The position numbers and the translations under genes were made by a program. From assembly GCA_015655225.1 (NCBI GenBank), contig JAATFK010000658.1:1-13833 (forward strand): a stretch of 13,833 nt of DNA. Reading direction: 5' to 3'. This document shows, piece by piece, positions 7,128 to 12,876 of the stretch. The stretch comes from Solirubrobacterales bacterium. GTDB lineage: Bacteria > Actinomycetota > Thermoleophilia > Solirubrobacterales > Solirubrobacteraceae. The notes under the pieces were generated by a model that worked only from the letters and a program-made list of their open reading frames with translations, was not told the origin of the DNA and made no database searches. How positions within the stretch are numbered: the stretch's first letter is position 1; the number at the start of each line of letters is the position of its first letter.

Positions 7128-9053
7128 ATGTCCTCCCCTTCGCCCTCGCCCGCCGAGCCCGCCCAGGCCGCCCACCCGCTCGACCCGCTGCGCCCCGACG
7201 AGATCGCGAGCGCCGCCGCGCTGCTGCGCGGGGCGCACGACCTCGGCCCGCGCGTCCGCTTCGTCTCGCTCTCCCCCGCCGAGCCGGCGAAGGGCTCCGG
7301 CGCCGAGGCCCGGCGCGCCGCCGAGGCCGTCCTCTACGACGCCCAGGAGCGCACGACGATCGAGGCCCGCGTCGACCTCGACGCGAAGACGGTCACCGAC
7401 TGGCGCGTGCTGACCGGCGTCCATCCGCAGATGACGGCGGCGGAGTTCCTCTCGGTCGAGGCCGCCGTGCGCCGGGCCCCGCAGTTCCTCGAAGCCCTGC
7501 GCCGGCGCGGGATCGCCGACGCCTCCGACGTGGACGTCGACCCCGTCTCGGCCGGCCACAACAGCGCGCCCGAGGAGCAGTTCGACAGCCCTCGGCGGCT
7601 CGCGCGGATCCTCGCCTTCCAGCGGCCGAACCCCGGCGGCAACGCCTACTCCCGTCCGCTGCAGGGGATCTTCGGGCTGGTCGACGTCGACACCGGCGAG
7701 CTCGTCTACTTCGAGGACCGCGAGCCGGTCCCGCTCCCGGCCGAGGACGGCGAGTTCCGCGCCGACCGCGTCGGCCCGCTGCGCGACGACGTGCGCGAGA
7801 TCCGCATCACGCAGCCCGACGGGCCGAGCTTCACGGTCGAGGGCCACGAGGTGCGCTGGCAGAAGTGGCGACTGCGCGTCGGCTTCACGACCCGCGAGGG
7901 GCTCGTGCTGCACCACGTCGGCTACGAGGACGACGGCGAGCTGCGGCCGATCCTGCACCGCGCCTCCTACGCCGAGATGGTCGTCCCGTACGCCGACCCG
8001 GACCGCTTCTACCAGGCGCCGCTCGACATCGGCGAGTTCAACATCGGGACGATGACGAACGCGCTGGAGCTGGGCTGCGACTGCCTCGGCGCGATCCACT
8101 ACTTCGACGCCGCCTACGCGAGCCCCGACGGCGAGCCGGTCGTCGTCCCGAACGCGATCTGCCTGCACGAGGAGGACAGCGGACTGCTGTGGAAGCACAC
8201 CGACTTCCGCACGGGCGACGTGCAGGTCCGGCGCGGGCGGCGGCTCGTGATCTCCACGATCGTGACGGTCGGCAACTACGAGTACGGCTTCTTCTGGTAC
8301 CTGCACCAGGACGGCGTCATCTCCTCCGAGGTGAAGGCGACCGGGATCGTCGCGACGCAGGCGCTGCACGACGGCGAGACGCCCGCGTTCGGCGCGCTGC
8401 TGGCGCCGCGGCTCGGCGGCATCAACCACCAGCACATCTTCTGCGCGCGGCTCGACTTCGACCTCGACGGGGTCGAGAACACGGTCGTGGAGGTGGAGAC
8501 GGAGGCAGTTCCGCAGGGGTCGGAGAACCCGCAGGGGAACGCGTGGCGGACCGTCAGACGGCCGCTCGCGACGGAGCTCGAGGCGCGGCGCGAGATCGAT
8601 CCCCTGCGCGCGCGGGGCTGGCTGGTGACGAACCCGTCACGGGAGAACGCGGTCGGGCAGCCGGTCGCATACAAGCTGATCCCGGGCGACAACACGGTCC
8701 CGTTCGCGGCGCCCGGCTCGGCGCTGCGGCGGCGCGCCGGGTTCGTCGAGCACCACCTCTGGGTGACGCGCTACGACGCGGCCGAGCGCTATCCCGCCGG
8801 CGAGTACCCCTACCAGCACCCCGGGGGCGACGGCCTGCCGCGCTGGGTCCAGGCAGACCGCGGGCTCGAACAGGAGGACGTCGTCGTCTGGTACACGATG
8901 AACCACCACCACGTGCCGCGACCGGAGGACTGGCCGGTGATGCCGGTCGCGCGGATCGGCTTCGAGCTGAAGCCGTGGGGCTTCTTCGCGCGCAACCCGG
9001 CGCTCGACGTGCCGCCGTCCGAGCCGGCCGGCGGCGGGAGCTGCCACGCCTGA
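7128..9053 (+). CDS. Copper-containing primary amine oxidase (topaquinone enzyme)
   Basis: The enzyme oxidises a primary amine with O2 and water to aldehyde, ammonia and H2O2. The 641-residue protein is close to the usual 640-690 of bacterial enzymes such as Arthrobacter phenylethylamine oxidase. It opens with the HPLDPLRPDEI element, followed by N2/N3-type domains to about residue 225 and the catalytic beta-sandwich from about 235. Visible catalytic residues are the Asp base D300 in LDIGEFN, the topaquinone precursor Y384 in VGNYEYGF, copper ligands H434 and H436 in NHQH, and a third ligand, probably H595, in HHHVPRPEDWPVMP. No signal peptide is visible, so a cytosolic location is likely. 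An in-frame GTG at 7116 is an alternative start. The ATG at 7128 is preferred because it lies 7 nt after a possible -10. It is divergent from tetR and the aldehyde dehydrogenase operon, which could process its aldehyde product. The substrate is unknown. Confidence 0.95.
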   Translation: MSSPSPSPAEPAQAAHPLDPLRPDEIASAAALLRGAHDLGPRVRFVSLSPAEPAKGSGAEARRAAEAVLYDAQERTTIEARVDLDAKTVTDWRVLTGVHPQMTAAEFLSVEAAVRRAPQFLEALRRRGIADASDVDVDPVSAGHNSAPEEQFDSPRRLARILAFQRPNPGGNAYSRPLQGIFGLVDVDTGELVYFEDREPVPLPAEDGEFRADRVGPLRDDVREIRITQPDGPSFTVEGHEVRWQKWRLRVGFTTREGLVLHHVGYEDDGELRPILHRASYAEMVVPYADPDRFYQAPLDIGEFNIGTMTNALELGCDCLGAIHYFDAAYASPDGEPVVVPNAICLHEEDSGLLWKHTDFRTGDVQVRRGRRLVISTIVTVGNYEYGFFWYLHQDGVISSEVKATGIVATQALHDGETPAFGALLAPRLGGINHQHIFCARLDFDLDGVENTVVEVETEAVPQGSENPQGNAWRTVRRPLATELEARREIDPLRARGWLVTNPSRENAVGQPVAYKLIPGDNTVPFAAPGSALRRRAGFVEHHLWVTRYDAAERYPAGEYPYQHPGGDGLPRWVQADRGLEQEDVVVWYTMNHHHVPRPEDWPVMPVARIGFELKPWGFFARNPALDVPPSEPAGGGSCHA

Positions 9054-9058
9054 GGGGG

Positions 9059-9085
9059 GCGCCACGCCGCCGCGCCGCGTGGCGC
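9059..9085. terminator. Bidirectional hairpin between convergent genes
   Basis: A perfect 9-bp inverted repeat, GCGCCACGC at 9059-9067 and GCGTGGCGC at 9077-9085, encloses a 9-nt loop. It starts 5 bp after the amine oxidase stop and lies 14 bp beyond the end of the convergent gntR gene. There is no T-run on either side, so it is not a classic intrinsic terminator. In high-GC actinobacteria such T-less stems often mark transcript ends. Confidence 0.6.
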
Positions 9086-9098
9086 GCGTCGCGGCGGC

Positions 9099-9773
9099 TC
9101 AGGCGCCGGCGAACAGCCGCGCGATCCGCGAGCGGTTGACCTCGATGTGGCGCAGCACGAGGCGCTCGGCGCGCTCCGCGTCGCGCGCCGTCAGCGCCGC
9201 CAGGATCGCGCGGTGCTGTTCGAGCGCCGCGGGACCGCGCGCGACGTGGGGCGTGCTGGCGCCGATCGCCGAGAGGCAGAGCCGCAGCCCGTCACAGGCG
9301 GCCGCGAAGGTCGCGTCGAGCCGCGGGCTGCCGAGCAGCGCCACGATCGCCGCGTGAAAGCGCAGGTCGGTGTCGACGAGCCGCCCCAGGTCGTCGCCGC
9401 CCCAGCTGCCGTGCACCTCCTCGAACGCGGCTCTCAGCGCCGCGAGAGCGTCGTCGGTCGCCTCGGCGCAGGCGCGCGCGGCGCTCGCCTCCAGCACCAC
9501 CCGCACCCGGTAGAGGTCCTCGACGTCCTCGGCGCCGAGGCTCGCGACGAAGACGCCGCGGTTGGCGCGGTGCATGACGAGGCCGTCGCGCTCCAGCGAG
9601 CGCAGCGCCTCCCGCAGCGTCGGGCGCGAGACCCCCAGCTCGGCCGCGAGCGCGACCTCGCGCAGCTGCGTGCCGGGCGCGAGCTGACCCGCGACGATCG
9701 TGTTGCGCAGCAGCGCCGCAACGTCGTCGCTCGTGCTGGAGCGGCGCAGCGTCGTGGTGGAGGGGAGCAGCAT
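9099..9773 (-). CDS. GntR-family regulator, FadR subfamily with FCD ligand-binding domain
   Basis: This is a 224-residue repressor-type regulator. The N-terminal winged helix-turn-helix (about 14-78) includes LREVALAAELGVSRPTLREA and SLERDGLVMHRANRGVFV. The helical FCD domain (about 85-220) keeps the metal-binding set D136 and H140 in DLRFH, H187 in EQHRA and H209 in LRHIE. Such domains usually hold Zn or Ni and bind small carboxylic acids. The gene is last in a three-gene minus-strand operon, starting 12 bp after the hydroxyacid dehydrogenase stop, with no strong ribosome binding site. A dyad resembling FadR-type operators lies in the operon promoter (11619-11633), so autoregulation and control of the divergent alcohol dehydrogenase gene are likely. 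The inducer is probably an acid intermediate of this pathway (inference). Confidence 0.94.
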   Translation of the reverse strand: MLLPSTTTLRRSSTSDDVAALLRNTIVAGQLAPGTQLREVALAAELGVSRPTLREALRSLERDGLVMHRANRGVFVASLGAEDVEDLYRVRVVLEASAARACAEATDDALAALRAAFEEVHGSWGGDDLGRLVDTDLRFHAAIVALLGSPRLDATFAAACDGLRLCLSAIGASTPHVARGPAALEQHRAILAALTARDAERAERLVLRHIEVNRSRIARLFAGA

Positions 9774-9785
9774 CGTCGCGTCCGC

Positions 9786-10823
9786 TCAGCGCCCGCCGGA
9801 GCGAGCGGCGTCGGCGGGGATGGGCCGGCCGGCGGGAGCCGGCCCGCTCGCGCCGCCTCCGACCTCGTTGGCCGGATGCCGCGGCGGCTCGCCGCGCAGC
9901 ACGCGCACGACGTCCTCGACCGCGGTCTGCAGCAGCTCGTCGATCGCCTCCAGCGAGTAGTGGGCGGCGTGCGGCGTCAGCAGGACGTCGTCGAGCGCCA
10001 GCAGCGGCTCGCCGTCGGCCGGCGGCTCCTCCTCCAGCACGTCGAGCGCGGCCCCGCCCAGCTTCCCGGCCGCGAGCGCGGCGACGAGCGCCGGTTGGTC
10101 GACCAACCCGCCGCGCGCGACGTTGATCAGCTGCGCGCCCGGGCGCATCCAGGCCAGCTCGGTCGCGCCGATCAGGTGGTGGGTCTCGGCCGTCAAAGGC
10201 GCGTGGATCGAGACGAAGTCGCTGCGGCGCAGCAGCTCCTCCAGCGAGACCGGCTCGGCGCCCCGCGCGGCGATCTGCTCCGGCGCCAGGTGGGGATCGA
10301 ACGCCAGCACGACCGGGCCGAGCGCGCCGACCTTGCGGGCGAACGCGGCGCCGATGCGGCCGAAGCCGACGACGCCGACGACCTGCTCGCGCAGCCGTCG
10401 CACCTCGGTCCCGGCGGCGAGGTAGTGCCAGCTGCCGGCGCGCACCGACGCGTCGAGCGGCAGCAGTCTGCGCGAGAGCGCGAGCAGCAGCGCGAGCGCG
10501 TGGTCGCTGACCTCGTCGACCGTCGCGGCGGGGACGTTCGTGACCTGGATCCCGGCCGCGCTCGCCGCGTCCAGGTCGACCATGTCGAGCCCGACGCCGA
10601 GGCGGCCGATCACGCGGCAGCGGTCGAGCTTCGCGATCACGCGGGCGGTGACCGGCGCGGAGAGGACGAGCAGCGCGTCGGCCTCGGCACCGGCGGCGCA
10701 GAGGTCGGCCTCGTCGTGGCAGACCCGCACGCGCAGCTCGACGCCGGCCTCCGCGAGCGTCGCGAGCTGACGCTTCCCCAGCTCGACCACGTCGTCGGTC
10801 TTGACGAGCACTGGCGCGGTCAT
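9786..10823 (-). CDS. D-isomer-specific 2-hydroxyacid dehydrogenase (phosphoglycerate dehydrogenase-like)
   Basis: The enzyme interconverts a 2-hydroxy acid and a 2-oxo acid with NAD(H). The 345-residue protein has the family layout: a split substrate-binding domain and a central Rossmann domain with GFGRIG at 153-158 and D176 in AFDP, which points to NAD rather than NADP. The catalytic triad is visible as R237 in NVARGGLVD, E266 in LEEEP and H285 in TPHAAH. The last 25 residues or so are a Gly/Pro/Ala-rich tail beyond the usual fold. There is no ACT domain, so it is not a regulated serine-pathway enzyme. The ATG at 10823 overlaps the aldolase stop by 4 bp (ATGA), so translation is coupled. 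Together with the aldolase it suggests breakdown of a hydroxylated acid. The substrate is not recognisable. Confidence 0.93.
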   Translation of the reverse strand: MTAPVLVKTDDVVELGKRQLATLAEAGVELRVRVCHDEADLCAAGAEADALLVLSAPVTARVIAKLDRCRVIGRLGVGLDMVDLDAASAAGIQVTNVPAATVDEVSDHALALLLALSRRLLPLDASVRAGSWHYLAAGTEVRRLREQVVGVVGFGRIGAAFARKVGALGPVVLAFDPHLAPEQIAARGAEPVSLEELLRRSDFVSIHAPLTAETHHLIGATELAWMRPGAQLINVARGGLVDQPALVAALAAGKLGGAALDVLEEEPPADGEPLLALDDVLLTPHAAHYSLEAIDELLQTAVEDVVRVLRGEPPRHPANEVGGGASGPAPAGRPIPADAARSGGR

Positions 10824-11602
10824 GCCGCCGCCCCGCCGGAGGCGTTCAGCTCGGCGAGCGTCGCGCCGACGCCGCGCGCGAGCCACATCAGGTCCGAGCC
10901 GAGGATCACGAGGTCGACGCCGGCCGCGCGCCAGCCGGCGGCGGCGCTCGCGGTCCCGGCGAAGACGCCCGTCAGCCGCCCGGCGGCCCGGGTCCGCTCG
11001 ATCACGTCGGTGACGATCGCGCGCAGTTCGGGGCTCGCCGGGTCGGCGATCCCGAGCGAGGCGCCGAGGTCGCCGGGGCCGACGAACAGCAGGTCGGCGC
11101 CGTCGACCGCGAGCAGCTCGTCGAGCCGGTCGACCGCCTCGCGCGTCTCGACCTGGAGCGCGAGCAGCAGGTCGTCGTTCGCGCGCGAGAAGTAGGAGGC
11201 GATCTCGGCACCGTAGCCGGTCGCCCGGGCCGGCCCGAGGCCCCGCTCGCCGGCCGGCGGGAAGCGCGCCGCGCGCACCGCCGCCGCGGCCTCCGCGCCG
11301 CTGTTCACGCGGGGGACGACGATCCCCTCCACGCCGCTGTCGAGCGCCTGCGCGATCGCGATCGGGTCGTTGCCGGCGACGCGCGCGAGCGCCGGCGTCG
11401 GCGTCAGCTCGGTGGCGGCGGCGAGCCGCTGCAACGTCTCGGGACCGATGCCGGCGTGCTCGCCCTCGATGCAGAGGAAGTCGAAGCCGAGGTGGCCGGC
11501 GAACTCGTACGCCGCAGGATCGGCGAGCTGCATGAAGGTGCCGACGAGGGACTCGCCGGAGGTGAGGCGCGAGCGGAGGCTCGGCGCGCGATCGATGCTC
11601 AT
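10820..11602 (-). CDS. HpcH/HpaI-family class II aldolase
   Basis: The predicted enzyme is a metal-dependent aldolase that cleaves a 4-hydroxy-2-oxo acid to pyruvate (or a related oxo acid) and an aldehyde. At 260 residues it has family length. Residues matching the HpaI active site are H49 in IEGEHAG, R74 in ALARVAGNDP, and metal ligands E152 in LQVETREAVD and D178 in VGPGDLGASLG. The Arg-rich GERGLGPARATGYG segment (118-131) is also conserved. A small oddity is E46 where HpaI-like enzymes usually have Asp before the x-E-H. It is the first gene of the operon, followed with a 4-bp overlap by the 2-hydroxyacid dehydrogenase. The start ATG has no ribosome binding site and may be leaderless. Whether the substrate is an aromatic-pathway product or a 2-keto-3-deoxy sugar acid cannot be decided. 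Absence of ring-cleavage genes slightly favours sugar or hydroxy acids. Confidence 0.92.
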   Translation of the reverse strand: MSIDRAPSLRSRLTSGESLVGTFMQLADPAAYEFAGHLGFDFLCIEGEHAGIGPETLQRLAAATELTPTPALARVAGNDPIAIAQALDSGVEGIVVPRVNSGAEAAAAVRAARFPPAGERGLGPARATGYGAEIASYFSRANDDLLLALQVETREAVDRLDELLAVDGADLLFVGPGDLGASLGIADPASPELRAIVTDVIERTRAAGRLTGVFAGTASAAAGWRAAGVDLVILGSDLMWLARGVGATLAELNASGGAAA

Positions 11603-11609
11603 CGCGAGG

Positions 11610-11639
11610 ATGGTGACAGATTGCCTGACAATCCTTCAA
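11610..11639 (-). promoter_or_regulatory. Promoter of the aldolase operon with a FadR/GntR-type operator dyad
   Basis: The dyad GATTGCCTGACAATC at 11619-11633 has 5-bp arms (GATTG/CAATC). Its core TTGCCTGACAA fits the FadR-subfamily pattern TnGTnnnACnA at 6 of 7 defined positions. Reading the minus strand, TTGAAG (11639-11634) and CACCAT (11615-11610), 18 bp apart, can serve as -35 and weak -10. The latter is 7 nt before the aldolase ATG, giving a leaderless start. The dyad would then sit in the promoter spacer, a repressor position. A second imperfect match, TTGTGACACCT, lies at 11646-11656. The GntR protein encoded at 9099-9773 is the likely binder. Confidence 0.5.
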
Positions 11640-11725
11640 TGAGTTTTGTGACACCTCCCTGGGATCGGGGATGAGGGCGGATCGGAGCACGGGAACGTGG
11701 GATGGTCGGCGCCGGCGTGGGCGCG

Positions 11726-11731
11726 TACCGT
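11726..11731 (+). promoter_or_regulatory. Possible -10 element of a leaderless alcohol dehydrogenase transcript
   Basis: TACCGT fits the actinobacterial TAnnnT -10 pattern and ends 7 nt before the ATG at 11739, which is the spacing expected when transcription starts at the first base of the start codon. No ribosome binding site precedes this ATG. The -35 candidate (TGGTCG, 11703-11708) is weak. Confidence 0.4.
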
Positions 11732-11738
11732 CGTCTTC

Positions 11739-12779
11739 ATGAAAGCGCTGCTGTGCGAGGACGACGGGGCGATCCGCCTGGCGGAGCAGCCCGATCCGCG
11801 CGTCGAGCAGCCCGGCGACGTGCTCGTCCGGCTCACGCTGACGACGATCTGCGGCGGCGACGTGCACCTGCGCCACGGCGTGATCCCGGCCGAGAAGCAC
11901 TTCGTCATGGGCCACGAGTACGTCGGCGTCGTGGAGGCGGTCGGCGCGGCGGTCGAGACCGTCGTGCCGGGCGACCGCGTCGTCGGCGCGGCGATCATCT
12001 CGTGCGGCGTCTGCGACCGCTGCCGCGTCGGCGCGACGCAGGGCTGCCGCTTCGGCGGGATCCTCGGGGCGGGCCGCTCGTGGGGCGGCTTCGGCGGGAC
12101 GCACGCGGAGCTGCTGCGGGTGCCGTTCGCCGACCACACGACGGCGAAGGTCCCCGACTCGCTCGACGACGAGCAGGTGCTGTTCGTCGGCGACATCCTC
12201 TCCACCGGCCACTACGGCGCCCGGGCCGGCGGCGTCGCGCCGGGCGACGTGGTCGCGGTGCTCGGGGCGGGGCCGGTCGGGCTCTGCGCCGTCCACTGCC
12301 TCGGCTTGTTCGGCGCCAGCCAGGTGGTGGCGGCCGACCTCGAGCCCGAGCGCCGGGCGATCGCACGTCGGTTGGGCGCGACCGCGACCGTCGACCCGGC
12401 CGACGGGCCGTTGACGGCGGCGGTCCTGGAGGCGACGGGCGGCGTCGAACCGGACGTGGTGATCGAGTGCGCCGGCAGCGCCGCGACCCTCGCGGCGGCG
12501 GCGGAGCTGGTGCGCCCGGGCGGCAGCATGGCGGTCGTCGGAAATCCGGGGACGAACCGCGAGCTGCCGCTGATCGACCTCTTCAACAAGGCGGTCACCT
12601 ACACCGGCGGATTGGCGCGGCTCGACCGCATGCCGGAGCTGATCCGGCTGATCGACGCGGGCCGGCTCGACCTGCGGCCGCTGATCACGCACCGGATCAC
12701 GCTCGACGAGATCGTCGCCGGCTTCGAGCTGTTCGGTGAGCGCCGCGACGGCGTCGTCAAGGTCGCCGTCAGCATCTGA
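11739..12779 (+). CDS. Zinc-dependent medium-chain alcohol dehydrogenase
   Basis: This NAD(P)-linked enzyme oxidises an alcohol, often a secondary alcohol or polyol. It has 346 residues, normal for the sorbitol/threonine/secondary-alcohol dehydrogenase branch. Catalytic zinc ligands are C38 in TTICGGD, H59 and E60 in GHEYVG. The structural zinc site is complete with C89, C92, C95 and C103. The cofactor domain has GAGPVG at 176-181, and D200 at the end of the second strand favours NAD. The start MKALLCED is typical of the family. The ATG is preceded by TACCGT at the right distance for a leaderless mRNA. It is divergent from the aldolase/hydroxyacid dehydrogenase/gntR operon across 136 bp that contain a GntR-like dyad, so it probably takes part in the same pathway. 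The substrate is unknown. Confidence 0.94.
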   Translation: MKALLCEDDGAIRLAEQPDPRVEQPGDVLVRLTLTTICGGDVHLRHGVIPAEKHFVMGHEYVGVVEAVGAAVETVVPGDRVVGAAIISCGVCDRCRVGATQGCRFGGILGAGRSWGGFGGTHAELLRVPFADHTTAKVPDSLDDEQVLFVGDILSTGHYGARAGGVAPGDVVAVLGAGPVGLCAVHCLGLFGASQVVAADLEPERRAIARRLGATATVDPADGPLTAAVLEATGGVEPDVVIECAGSAATLAAAAELVRPGGSMAVVGNPGTNRELPLIDLFNKAVTYTGGLARLDRMPELIRLIDAGRLDLRPLITHRITLDEIVAGFELFGERRDGVVKVAVSI

Positions 12780-12795
12780 GGGCCTCGCCCCGGGC

Positions 12796-12856
12796 GATGC
12801 CCGTGAAGTTTCCCTCGCTATCCGAGGGCTGGTTAACGGGCATCCCTCGGCCGAGG
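12796..12856. repeat. Nested inverted repeats in the spacer before the LuxR-type regulator
   Basis: An outer 9-bp inverted repeat, GATGCCCGT (12796-12804) and ACGGGCATC (12836-12844), encloses a second hairpin, CCCTCG (12812-12817) and CGAGGG (12823-12828) with loop CTATC. Immediately after it is a perfect 12-bp palindrome, CCTCGGCCGAGG (12845-12856), which repeats the CCTCG word. Together they fill most of the 97-bp gap between the alcohol dehydrogenase stop and the regulator start. They could end the dehydrogenase transcript, act as operator sites for the following regulator, or both. There is no T-tract. Confidence 0.6.
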
Positions 12857-12859
12857 CGC

Positions 12860-12865
12860 TATCTT
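12860..12865 (+). promoter_or_regulatory. Possible -10 element of the LuxR-type regulator gene
   Basis: TATCTT matches 4 of 6 bases of TATAAT and lies 11 nt before the ATG at 12877, next to the 12-bp palindrome. No convincing -35 was found at 16-18 bp and no ribosome binding site precedes the ATG, so the leader would be only about 5 nt. A regulator bound to the palindrome would occlude this site. Confidence 0.35.
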
Positions 12866-12876
12866 GCCCGCGCACC

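Noticed and set aside
6900..8435. A 511-codon minus-strand open frame antisense to the amine oxidase
   Set aside because: The plus strand encodes a complete copper amine oxidase. The antisense product has only biased composition.
9147..11195. A 682-codon plus-strand open frame across gntR, hydroxyacid dehydrogenase and aldolase
   Set aside because: It is a shadow of three real minus-strand genes that overlap by 4 bp or lie 12 bp apart, with no recognisable domain of its own.
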